Notes: a model not told the origin generated them from the sequence alone. A DNA stretch of 31,377 nt from Chara braunii (GCA_003427395.1 BFEA01000075.1:123429-154805); one strand, 5' to 3'. Numbered from the stretch's first letter, positions 19,597 to 28,170 are shown. Program-made: numbers and translations.

Positions 19597-19710
19597 GCTG
19601 CCCCTCCAAGCATAACCCTTGCACAAGCCAGCAAGGCACCACAAAAAACAAAAGGGTACTACTACCTATTGCCCCCTCAACCGTAACCCTTGCACAAGCC
19701 AACAATTCAT
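19597..19710. repeat. Inverted counterpart of the 18930-19205 array (two units)
   Basis: AACCCTTGCACAAGCCA occurs near 19614 and 19685 and is the complement of the unit at 18930-19205. The two arrays face each other across about 390 bp. Confidence 0.8.
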
Positions 19711-20434
19711 TAAAGTTCGTTTTCGTTTGAAGTTGGTTTTCATTTTTCAGACACTCGAAAGTCGAAAAAAATGTCGTGCTGCACTGCAATACGAAGAACT
19801 TGTGCCCGAGGGTCGTTTCGAAATCTAAGAAAAGGATCGAACCGGACTTAAAAACTTAAAAAGTAGTGTCTTAGGGTACATGTCCTGGTATGAGGGGATG
19901 ATGAAACATAGAGACCATCAAATTCAGAATGTGGAAGAAAGAAAAGAAAAAAAAAGAAAAAAAAAAAAGAAAAAGGGTACATGTCCTGGTCTTAGATCAG
20001 ATCTGGACGTCTGGAGGTCTGACCGAACCCATGTCCTCGTGTTCTTTTTTCTCTCGATGCGTCTGGTGTCTGGGTCGATGTTTGCCATCAGCGGGACATT
20101 TTGAGCCCTCGCTGCACGGCACACGAACCGAAAAACGAAACGAGTGCAAGAATGATTCGTCCGTTTACCACAAGCGGCAACAAATGTATTTTGCGGGGAA
20201 TTTTTGCCACCTTTTATGGGCGGATGAACTTTTTTTTTCTTTTTTGTCTTTTCTTTTTCCCCTCTTGTTCTTTGTGCTGTGTGACTAGGCCCTTTGTCTC
20301 TATCAGTGAGCAGTCGTTATCCGCACGTAATAGAAGATGCCCTCGCTAACCAGTGCTGATCACTATGCTTGGTGTTGTTTGCCTGACCTTGCATTGTTTC
20401 GTTTGCCGCTTTCGATTCTGTTGATTGTATGCAG

Positions 20435-20800
20435 GGTGGCATGCCAGGTGCAGAGAGGCTCAGGGACAGCGAAGTTCTGTCTCAACTCTTGAGGCAGCAG
20501 GTGGAGAGTCAGCGTCTGTATGCTGCTATATGTGCAGCCCCTGCTGTTGTGCTCCAACCGAAGGGATTGCTGGAGGGACGGCGGGCGACAGCTCATCCGG
20601 CGTTCGTGAACAAGTTGGTAGACCGCTCGGCAGTCGACACACGCGTTGTCAGCGACGGCATCGTTCTTACCAGTCGCGGCCCTGGAACCGCAATGGAATT
20701 TGCTCTGGCCCTCGTCGAGCGCCTGTTTGGGTCGGAGCGTGCTGCCCAAGTCGCACGGCCGATGGTGATTTCCAGGTCGGTTCTTCCGATAACTGCTTAG
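20435..20800 (+). CDS. DJ1: DJ-1-like protein, terminal exon with the second half of DJ-1 domain 2
   Basis: This phase-0 exon has 121 codons plus TAG, after acceptor TGCAG (AG at 20433-20434). It begins GGMPGAERLRDSEVL and contains YAAICAAPAVVL, where the Cys is the family nucleophile. GLLEGRRATAHPAF carries the conserved His, followed by SRGPGTAMEFALALVERLFG. The last three blocks match the exon at 287-466. The homologous region of domain 1 is interrupted by an intron just before ATAHP, whereas here it is continuous. After ARPM the frame reads VISRSVLPITA and stops. A GT at 20765-20766 lies at the position equivalent to the domain 1 donor, so splicing to a further exon is possible; I favour termination here because domain 2 is complete. 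Confidence 0.93.
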   Translation, partial: GGMPGAERLRDSEVLSQLLRQQVESQRLYAAICAAPAVVLQPKGLLEGRRATAHPAFVNKLVDRSAVDTRVVSDGIVLTSRGPGTAMEFALALVERLFGSERAAQVARPMVISRSVLPITA

Positions 20801-21249
20801 CAATGTCTGTATCTGCTTAGCAATGTCTATTTCGTTCACAGATTGACTGGCTGGTAGCGAATGTTTATAGGTTTTCGGGAGAGGTGGGGGGGGCTTCTTT
20901 TCATGACGGTTTTGAACCTTTCACCATTTATGGGAGACAGAGAGATACACTGCCTCCCATGTGTAAAAGATATTCTAGTGATCGATGTCGTGGGCATGAG
21001 ATTAGCGTCAACTTAGGGTATAGTTTGGCAGCTTGAATGTTGTCTGAGGTATTGGCCAGATTCTTGATATGGGGTATGTCCTGGGCAGTTTGGTAGCAAG
21101 GGAAGGTGTTTGTCGCAGTATATAGCCTCCTCCTGACGAGTCGGTGATAACTCCGACTTAACAGTTTGCCACAGCCCCTCGTTTGTTGTCCTCTTCGCCC
21201 CCTCTGCCTACGGTTAATTCGGCAGCTCTGTTTGACGATATATTAGGGG

Positions 21250-21330
21250 AAGTTGTGGTGATTCGAACCCACGTCAACGACAAGGAGAAGTGTAGCAGAT
21301 GCAAAGACCTAACCGATTACTGACGACCGC
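21250..21330 (-). mobile_element. tRNA-like SINE head (weak)
   Basis: On the minus strand TAATCGGTTAGG (21308-21319) is A-box-like and GGGTTCGAATCA (21259-21270) is a good B-box match. The spacing fits a tRNA-derived Pol III promoter. The acceptor and T stems do not pair well, so a functional tRNA is unlikely. Confidence 0.4.
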
Positions 21331-21573
21331 GGACTTGTTATTGGCGTGTGTGGATATAAAGAAAGGGAAGATTGGAAAAGTCTATTTTAGTATTTTCCTG
21401 TTGGGCTCTTAAAAAGTTTTTCAAGTAAGAAAGATCGAAGCTGTCCGCGGGCCCTTTACTCCCACTGGTAATTGTTTGCTGTCGGCGCCAGGATGGGAGA
21501 TGATTGATGTGTTCAGGAGGTGTGTGGACTGATTATACTATCGAGCCCGCGTGTGTGATGTTACTCGATCAAT

Positions 21574-21830
21574 CTGGCATGGATTTCTAGTAGACACTAG
21601 AAAGGTGTTTGCAACTTTGCATGTGATATGAGTTCATATAACACATGCTCTTCAAGTGTGTCTGGTGCCCTGTTCAAGTATGCTGCAGATGAATTCTGCT
21701 GGGCAAGTCCATTCTTTTCATGTAATGCAGTTAAATGAACCAGTGAGAACAGCTGGCATGGATTTCTAGTAGATACTAGAAAGGTGTTTGCAACTTTGCA
21801 TGTGATTTATGAGCTCATATAACACATGCT
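21574..21830. repeat. Spaced direct repeat (~77 bp, two copies)
   Basis: CTGGCATGGATTTCTAGTAG begins copies at 21574-21649 and 21753-21830, which are almost identical. They are separated by about 100 bp of unrelated sequence. Confidence 0.9.
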
Positions 21831-21892
21831 GGGACATGGATGTCTCCTGCAAACGCTACTTGATGCACCTGCACGTGCTTTTTTTTTTTTTT

Positions 21893-21937
<45 letters not shown>

Positions 21938-21982
21938 CTTTGTGTGGTCTTGTTTGCTGTACTCTACTCCACAGAAATGCAC

Positions 21983-22027
21983 GACTGTGACAGAGTGTTT
22001 CGTAGGACTTCACCGACTCATCAGAAG

Positions 22028-22030
<3 letters not shown>
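21983..22030 (-). ncRNA. Hammerhead-ribozyme-like motif (copy B)
   Basis: The minus strand has an intact CTGATGAG core (22017-22024), helix II GTCGG/CCTAC with one mismatch, and CGAAAC (21997-22002). Flanking sequence 3' of GAAAC matches copy A (ACTCTGNCACAGTC). The part that should hold helix I and the cleavage triplet is replaced by a (CA)n tract (22030-22065 as TG). The core is conserved, but the motif is incomplete. Confidence 0.6.

Positions 22031-22065
<35 letters not shown>
22030..22065. repeat. (TG)n microsatellite
   Basis: About 18 TG units directly abut hammerhead-like copy B. A second tract lies at 21897-21934. Confidence 0.97.
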
Positions 22066-22066
<1 letters not shown>

Positions 22067-22137
22067 GGACGAAGAATGTGCCTACGGCGACGCTAATCGT
22101 GGCGAGCTGTGTTTGAAAGTGCGATCAAAAGGCATAC

Positions 22138-22155
22138 CATCAGGAGGCTGAGTGT
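22138..22155 (-). ncRNA. Half hammerhead-like motif (copy D)
   Basis: On the minus strand AACACTCAGCCTCCTGATGG matches the helix I loop and the start of the core of copy C, then diverges. It is probably a truncated copy. Confidence 0.35.
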
Positions 22156-22474
22156 TCCGCATCGCATGGAGAAGGCACATACATCCCAATCATGAGACCA
22201 ACATTACATGTGGATACATCGACCTCTATCTTTCACCAATCCTAGCAAGACCAAAGGACCATGGCCCGAAGGCACTAGGCCACAAGACCATGAAAAGAAA
22301 GCACAATCACCAAGGCACACGAAAGCATGGGGCGACACTGCATAACAAAGGCAGAGGCTGGGGGGCAAGCGGGAGGCGGGTGGGTAGACAACACCCAAGC
22401 AAACAAAACAGGCAATGCAGAGAAAAAAACCAAGTCGTGAAAACAAGCAAGACTGAAAAAATAAAATTGATGAT

Positions 22475-22530
22475 AAATTGTTTCGTCGGAGTTGCACCGA
22501 CTCATCAGGAGGCTGAACCCTCCACAATCT
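22475..22530 (-). ncRNA. Type III hammerhead ribozyme-like motif (copy C, best folded)
   Basis: On the minus strand helix III is AGATT (22526-22530) with AATTT (22475-22479), extended by GT (22524-22525) pairing with the AC of GAAAC. Helix I is GAGG/CCTC with loop GTTCAG. The core CTGATGAG is at 22501-22508, helix II is GTCGG/CCGAC with loop TGCAACT, and GAAAC is at 22480-22484. All three helices and both core strands are therefore present in the order of a type III hammerhead. The residue at the cleavage position is G (GTG) instead of the usual C, A or T, so this copy is probably inactive. Hammerheads of this type are known from plant viroid-like satellites and retrozymes. Confidence 0.75.
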
Positions 22531-22599
22531 GCAGAATCTCCATATTTGGTGGTTTGGGTCATGAACCCTTTGACCCACGTTGAAGGCAGACTGTCCCCA

Positions 22600-23000
22600 A
22601 GCGGAACGTAGCTGTGGGCAGCAACCCTGCGGAGCGCCAGGCAAAGCAGTAGATGCAACACGGCTGCACAAGGCCAAAAAAGGACTGCAAGGAACGTAGC
22701 TGTAGATGCAACACGGCTGCGCCAGACACAGGACACGCAGCACGGCAGCAATGCAGTGAAGCACAAGGCAACACCACCAAGGCGACTACACTGCAACTAC
22801 CAAGGCCCGCAAGCAGCAAACACGGAAGGCACAGCCAGTGGAAGGGCAGCAAGGCAGCGGAGCAGCGAAGTGCAAGGCAACACCAACAACACCGCCACAC
22901 CACACAACGAACACATCGGCCTGCAAAGAACCATATGCGAAGCAAGCGGGACAGGCAGCAGGGCAGCGGTGGAGCGCAGACGAGACCGTCCACACATCCA
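22600..23000. repeat. Degenerate CA/GCA-rich internal repeats
   Basis: GGAACGTAGCTG and GATGCAACACGGCTGC each occur twice (22604-22720), and AAGGCAACACCA variants recur to about 22890. Long open frames on the minus strand across this block are rich in Cys, Leu and Ala and reflect the repeat composition. Confidence 0.6.
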
Positions 23001-23199
23001 GCACGGAGCAAAGCGGAACATGTCCTACTCACATCATGATCGAACCCCTGCAGACTGTTGTTTCCCACCACCCACTGAGCCAGGGTGACACTCCGACGAG
23101 CAATCGTCATCACCCACAGGCAACACAGAGACCCCGAACTGATCGCCCCCCCTAAGAGTGCTGTAGGCACTTCAAACCGAGGTCCACCCACCCGTGGAA

Positions 23200-23790
23200 A
23201 CTTAAAAACCCTCGCACGCCCATGCAATGTGTGGCTGAACAGGTGGGGAAACCCACAGCAGGGAAACAGAGACAATGAGATGTGATGTGTGCAGTCTGCG
23301 ATAAGAACAGCAAGGAGGATATGAAGCATTGCTTATTAGAATGCCCCTGAAGCTGGGCAGATCTGAGAGAGGGTCGATAACCTCTTGCCAGCACTAACGA
23401 CTAAACCGATGCCAGGTGAACCCCTCACGTTGCTAATCGGTTTCTGGGAACCCAAGGGCCTGGGAAAGCACGAGCTCAAGGGACCAGTACATGCCAGCCA
23501 TCGGCCGCTGGCCGCCGACAAATTTTATCAAAGACTTGCAAGCCTCCGGAGTTTTAGTAGAGGCTCAATCGGACTCTCAACTTGGCCTGGGCCTTGTGCT
23601 GGTGGCTGTTCAAGGCTTTAAGCTGTGTTCAGAAGGCTGTGAGTTCTGACTCAGAGTCTACGGACCGAGTGGAAGACTCAGAGAAGGAAACAACGGTTAG
23701 GCAGCAAGTGGAAGTGGCTATGGATGAAGCCTGGGAGGGGCTGTTAGAGCTGTTGGGAACCCAGTGCTGGGCAGACCTGAAAAGGTGAAA
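23200..23790 (+). pseudogene. Decayed LINE ORF2 C-terminus (RT zinc-binding region)
   Basis: In one frame the sequence reads NVWLNRWGNPQQGNRDNE. After a frameshift near 23282 it continues MCAVCDKNSKEDMKHCLLEC (from 23285), with the C-x2-C…H-C-x3-C spacing of the reverse-transcriptase zinc-binding domain at the end of plant LINE ORF2. It then hits a stop at 23348-23350. Weakly coding-like, acidic sequence follows to 23788 (DSESTDRVEDSEKE, then LLELLGTQCW). The upstream reverse transcriptase is missing. The orientation differs from the minus-strand part of the LINE at 27040-29545. Confidence 0.55.
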
Positions 23791-23862
23791 GCAGACATGA
23801 AAAACAACCCTGCTAAGTAGCAAGACATCTAGAATAATTTCCTCAGAATGGGGATTGTAAGA

Positions 23863-24144
23863 GGGATTTTCACCTTCTCTCGCGGATCGCCATCTTTCTT
23901 TCCCGACACCTTTCGTCCTTCTCGGAGATCGCCATCTTTCTTTTCTGATCCCTTTCCTCTTTCTCGCAGTTCGCCATCTTTCTTTTCCGATCCCTTTCCC
24001 CCAGAGGGATTTTCACCTTCGCGCGGATCGCCATCTTTCTTTCCTGACACCTTTCGTCCTTCTCGGAGATCGCCATCTTTCTTTTCTGATCCCTTTCCTC
24101 TTTCTCGCAGCTCGCCATCTTTCTTTTCCGATCCCTTTCCCCCA
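23863..24144. repeat. Higher-order tandem repeat: two 140-143 bp units, each of three ~42 bp subunits
   Basis: GGGATTTTCACCTTC begins units at 23863 and 24006. Each unit contains three copies of a sub-repeat with TCGCCATCTTTCTTT followed by CCGA/CTGA and CCTTTC. Because the sub-repeat is a multiple of three, frames on both strands stay open and would encode 14-residue repeats (SPSFFnDPFP; KKDGDPRE-like on the other strand). I do not regard these as genes without expression evidence. Confidence 0.85.
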
Positions 24145-24159
24145 ATGAGCCTGCTGTGT

Positions 24160-24390
24160 CATCTTCAGGGACTGGTTCAAACTTCAACCAGGGACTGGTT
24201 CAAACTTTGACCAGGGACTGGTTCAAAATTTGACCAGGGACTGGTCCAAACTTTGACCAGGGACTGGTTCAAACATCAACCAGGGACTGGTTCAAAATTT
24301 GACCAGGGACTGGTCCAAAATTTGACCAGGGACTGAAGGGACTGGTCCAAACTTTGACCAGGGACTGGTTCAAACTTCGACCAGGAGCTT
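24160..24390. repeat. 23 bp tandem repeat array
   Basis: AGGGACTGGTTCAAACTTTGACC-type units of 23 bp recur about nine to ten times with few changes. A single inverted unit lies near 26045-26080. The units are adjacent with no unique spacers. Confidence 0.92.
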
Positions 24391-24514
24391 CTCGCAGATC
24401 GCCATGGGTTATATCTGGCAGTTCATCTAGGACTGCAGAGGCTTTCCTCTCTGTGTGCAGTATCCCTCAAAACACTATTACTACGTTGTTGTTGCTACGT
24501 TGATGTTCCTACGT

Positions 24515-24645
24515 TGATTTTCTATGGGACGCTGGACCCGGTTTCCAGCAGGTGCTGCGGTGCAGATAGGAGTGTATGCTTGTACCATCACACTCCTAGC
24601 TGCTGCTGCTGCTGCTGCTGGTGTTTTGGTTAAAAAAAAGGGGAT
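24515..24645 (+). mobile_element. Hairpin-containing retroposon 3' module (copy 1)
   Basis: GGGACGCTGGACCCGGTTTC followed by CAGCAGGTG forms a GCTGGA/TCCAGC hairpin. An AGGAGTGTATGCTT block, a (CTG)n run (24600-24620) and an A tract (about 24631-24639) follow. Related copies are at 25093, 25690-25845 (inverted) and 30797-30931. Confidence 0.5.
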
Positions 24646-25092
24646 AGGAACAGTGGAAGCTGGCAGCCGGAGGTTCAGGTAGAGAATCACAGGGGCGATG
24701 CACGCACCGGCAATGCAGAGCAAGGGCAGAATCTCTTTGTCTCTGTCCGTCGGAGACCGAGAGGGTTAGCCTGGCCATTGACGGGGCATCAGTAGACCTG
24801 GCTTATGCCTGCGCATCCCCAGAGCGGCAAATGGGAGAGAAGTCTTGCAGGACCACAGGAAGTGAAATGGAAAGGAAAAATAGATCTTGAAAGGATGGGC
24901 TATTTGTGATGGATGTTTTGAAGGATGTTTCTCAAAAGGGGCTTACTTGCGAAGCTAGGAAGGGGCCTGACTCCGTGGTGTGGGCGTACTGGCAGTCAAT
25001 CCTTCCTGAAGGGGGTAATCAATGCTCTGCCAGGGAGGGTTCCCTGGGTCATAATGAGGGGTAGCGTACAGTGCGTGCATTGCTTTTGCTTT

Positions 25093-25170
25093 TAGGGATG
25101 CTGGATCTGCTTTCCAGATCAGCAGCTCCCCGAGAATAGAAAACAGAAAGGTTAAAAAAAAAAGAAAAAA
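25093..25170 (+). mobile_element. Hairpin-containing retroposon 3' module (copy 2, diverged)
   Basis: GGGATGCTGGATCTGCTTTCCAG is followed about 50 bp later by an A-rich tract (25154-25170), as in the other copies. Confidence 0.4.
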
Positions 25171-25240
25171 GCCACTCTTAAGATAGAAAAAAGAAAAAGG
25201 AGTCTACAGATTCGTCCCAGAATTTCCGACTTCTCTTTCT

Positions 25241-25281
<41 letters not shown>

Positions 25282-25504
25282 TACAGCTGCTTCTATTGGT
25301 GGGGACCATCACCTGCAACAAGTAGGTGTCCAATATCATACCACAGATTCAAGGAAGGACATGATAGAGGACCTTTAGGTTTCGGGGCCCTGGCGAGTCT
25401 GAGACTGTCAGGAAAAGATGGCTGGAAATGGTGAGTATAGCGAGGCTAAATTATTCCTCCCCTTGCAATCGCTTGTCATAGCGGCCCACCAGAAAATGAT
25501 GTCC

Positions 25505-25605
25505 GCGGCCCCAGCCAAGTTGAGAATCCCATTGATCCCCTTCGAAAATTTTGGAGTCTCGGGACAGGGCATCTGAAGGACCAGTCGGAAAAAAAAAAAA
25601 AAAAA
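25505..25605 (+). mobile_element. SINE-like GGCCCCAGCC fragment with poly(A)
   Basis: GTCCGCGGCCCCAGCC (from about 25500) is followed about 75 bp later by a run of 17 As (25589-25605). It resembles the copies at 3493 and 15925 only at the leading motif. Confidence 0.35.
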
Positions 25606-25689
25606 GTCCCATGCGGTGGGGTGGCACTAGGCCCAGCCCTGAAGAAAAAAAACAAATTCCACCTGCCCCCAGGCGGGCCCTGTCCTGAG

Positions 25690-25845
25690 TCCTTTGACGT
25701 TTTTTTTTTGCTTTTTTTTTAGAAAAAGAAAACATTGGCAAGGAGACAGATAGGAGTGCTGATAGAAGCACACACTCCTGCTGGTGGGCAGTGGCACCTG
25801 CTGGAACTGCTGGAAACCGCCTCCAGCGTCCCATAGGAAATATAT
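25690..25845 (-). mobile_element. Hairpin-containing retroposon 3' module (copy 3, inverted)
   Basis: Read on the minus strand, CCTATGGGACGCTGGA begins near 25845, then GGTTTCCAGCAG, GGAGTGTGTGCTT, CACTCCTATCTG and an A-rich tail near 25701-25721. The order of motifs is the same as in copy 1 at 24515. Confidence 0.55.
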
Positions 25846-25849
25846 GAAA

Positions 25850-26820
25850 TCCAGTATGAAGTCGCGACAACTTGAAAGGAAAGAGCGACGCCTCTTCAGT
25901 CATGGTGGACTGCCCAAAAAATCATACCAACCGAGCAACCCGTCCCTTGGATTGCCCCCCCCTCCAAGCCATACCGTAGCATGTCTGCTAGAGCTTGTTG
26001 AGAGGGGGAAATGGGTCTGCAAAGAAAGATGGAGATCTGAGTGAGACCCCTGGTTGAAGCTTGAACCAGTCCTTGAAGGGTTTTTCGGATTCTCCAGTCT
26101 TTCCAATTCTCCAGATGTAAAGGTGGTTTAACAGGCCGGTGATTTGGATAAGTCTGTCTCAGACAGGAACTGTAGGAGGCCTTGAAAAGGATGGGGAACG
26201 AGAAATCCCGGGCGATAGACGGTGCCACTCCCCGGAGTCCCGATGGGGGAAAGAGAAAGCCGTGGCCATAGATGGCACAAACGGGGGAACAAGAAATTGG
26301 CTATCTGGCCAGTTCCAGGGTTAGACCTAATGAACTTCTTTAAACCACAAGTACTTGGCCCAGCTATCGGCCGCTGAAAAAGATAGAGTAGAAATGTTTG
26401 TAGTCGGATGAATTTGGGCGCTCCTATAGTAGCCCGCACGTTTCCTAGAATCGCGGCGCGTTAACGGGCACGACTCTAGGAAGTACTGGTTAGCAGGGAT
26501 TCTGGAGGATTTCGATAATGTGCAGCCCGTAGGGGTGTGTTTTATACGCCTGAGTGCTTTAGACGTTCAATGTCAACGTAGCTGGGGGGGCTTGTTTTGG
26601 GGATGGGGGACAGTTGGTCCCAGGTACTTGTGCAGGGTGCCCAAAAAAAGAAACGAAATCAGGGGCCCAAGTCCTATGTGATATGGCGCATGCCGCTCAT
26701 GCGGACAGGTGTGGAGAATGCATTCTAAATCTGCACGCATTCAGTACCCGATTCAGAACGATCTGTGTTGTTGCGTGGCGTGGCTGTTTCAGTTGACGGC
26801 AGAAGAACCGAGTGGGTGCC
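25850..26820. other. No gene recognised
   Basis: This stretch has short open frames on both strands but no family that I can name. It contains a single inverted unit of the 23 bp repeat (about 26045-26080) and a weak GGCCC-type SINE leading motif at 26335-26365. Confidence 0.5.
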
Positions 26821-26821
26821 T

Positions 26822-26949
<128 letters not shown>

Positions 26950-27050
26950 AACCTCTCAATCCAACCCGAAAGTACCGGCTGCACACCTTTGCCCTCACGG
27001 TAAGTCAACTTACTAAGCACCAGCATTATTCACTCCTACGTAATTCCCTG

Positions 27051-27172
27051 CACACTACCGTCTTGGTGGTGGAGCCACCAACCCACCGTTTTCTGCCCCC
27101 AGTTAACTGTGCACACTACCGTCTTGGTGGTGGAGCCACCACCCCACCATTTTCTGGCCCCAGTTAAAACCG
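27051..27172. repeat. 61 bp tandem duplication
   Basis: CACACTACCGTCTTGGTGGT starts at 27051 and 27112. It lies at the left boundary of the recognisable reverse-transcriptase sequence. Confidence 0.88.
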
Positions 27173-28170
27173 TCGTGTCGAATGGGCGGCGAAACCTGTC
27201 CGTCAGAACCCGAATCTCCTCCGAGCTTTGCGCGCATGCCACAGTTATGATTGTCAAGTCGTCAGCAAAGAGAGAGCAAACTGGAACCGCCTGCTCGGGG
27301 ATGTCTACAAACCCTACTTGTTTTAATATCCTTGTTGCTGCAAGTTGGTCGATAGAGCTTCCATTATGATGAGAGAGAGGTAGGGGGCGATCGGGTCGCC
27401 TTGCCTGACCGAGCGTTGGAGTGTGAAAGGCGGGGCCACCCTACCGTTAAGGGGCCGATCGGGTCACCTTGCCTGACCGAGCGTTGGAGTGTGAAAGGCG
27501 GGGCCACCCTACCGTTAAGGGGCCGATCGGGTCGCCTTGCCTGACCGAGCGTTGGAGTGCGAAAGGCGGGGCCACCCTACCGCTAACCTCGACTCGGGTG
27601 GTTGCGGTTTTATACAAGATGCTGATCCAGCGTCGGAAGGTTGGCCCAAATTTCATTTTCTCCATGCACTTGTCCAGGAACTGTCAATCCATGTGGTTGT
27701 ATGCCTTCTCAAAATCAATAAAGATGATGGTTGCGTTCTTCTTTTGTCGCTTGACCAGGCTAACCACTTCATTGGCCAGCAAAATGTTCTCTTGGATGTC
27801 CCTGTTGTGCAGGAACACAGTCTGGGCCTGGTGTATAACGTCCTCCAACGCATCGACCATTATGTTGGTGAGAGCCCTCGCTAACATCTTGTAGAAACTC
27901 TCAAGAGGGTGATGGGCCTGTAGTTCCTGATGTTCATCTTGTCGCCCTTCTTGTACAACAATACAACCGCGCCAATACACCTTGTCCCACTACCTCCCCC
28001 ATGTCTCCTTCTTCCCAAACCCTCTGATAATACTTCCACAGCTCCGTGTTTAGGATGGCCCATAGAGATTCCCAAAATTAGTAGGGGAAGCTGTTTATCC
28101 CTGGAGTCTTTCCCTTCATGTGGAGCAACGCTCATTTCCTCCTTAGTCAAAGGGGTGTCCACCGTGTAGC
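27060..28170 (-). pseudogene. LINE reverse transcriptase domain (broken)
   Basis: Read on the minus strand, it contains LTKEEM and a degenerate segment, then IGAVVLLYKKGDKMNIRNYR with PITLL, the early non-LTR RT block. FYKMLARALTNIM and VIHQAQTVFLHNRDIQENIL follow. FIDFEKAYNHMD is motif A with its catalytic Asp, and SVRQGDPI is the block before the catalytic loop. FADDLTIIT (about 27243-27269) holds the two catalytic Asp residues. Reading requires several frameshifts, and stops lie between RQGDPI and FADD. A 68 bp tandem triplication (27389-27592) interrupts the RQGDPI region. The thumb and C-terminal part do not continue on this strand. Confidence 0.88.
27389..27592. repeat. 68 bp tandem triplication inside the RT region
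   Basis: GATCGGGTCGCCTTGCCTGA or a one-base variant starts at 27389, 27457 and 27525. The unit covers the RT block encoding RQGDPI. Because 68 is not a multiple of three, each extra copy shifts the reading frame. Confidence 0.95.

Larger units (their letters stand above)
14481..20434 (+). other. DJ-1 intron inside domain 2 (about 6 kb)
   Basis: The intron is bounded by GT at 14481-14482 and AG at 20433-20434. It contains a U6 pseudogene (15162-15265) next to a 30 bp perfect inverted repeat (15271-15300 with 15796-15825), a 34 bp duplication, a SINE-like element (15925-16111), degenerate tandem repeats (16331-16640), a (GT)n tract next to a hammerhead-like motif (17552-17613), a second U6 pseudogene (18011-18120), diverged MITE-like sequence (about 18300-18800) and a TTGTTGGCTTGTG repeat array (18930-19205) with an inverted counterpart (19597-19710). 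There is one N at 18363. No other gene is recognised. Confidence 0.75.
20801..21980. other. Downstream flank of DJ-1, no gene recognised
   Basis: I see no convincing coding region. The stretch holds a tRNA-like SINE head on the minus strand (about 21250-21330), a near-identical direct repeat pair of about 77 bp (21574-21649 and 21753-21830) and a poly(T)(GT)n tract (21880-21934). Confidence 0.6.

Noticed and set aside
22559-23329. 256-codon open frame on the minus strand
   Set aside because: It is Cys/Leu-rich, made of degenerate repeats, and lies antisense to the decayed LINE end; no domain is recognisable.
24160-24390. CRISPR-like array
   Set aside because: The 23 bp units are directly adjacent with no unique spacers, and the context is eukaryotic.
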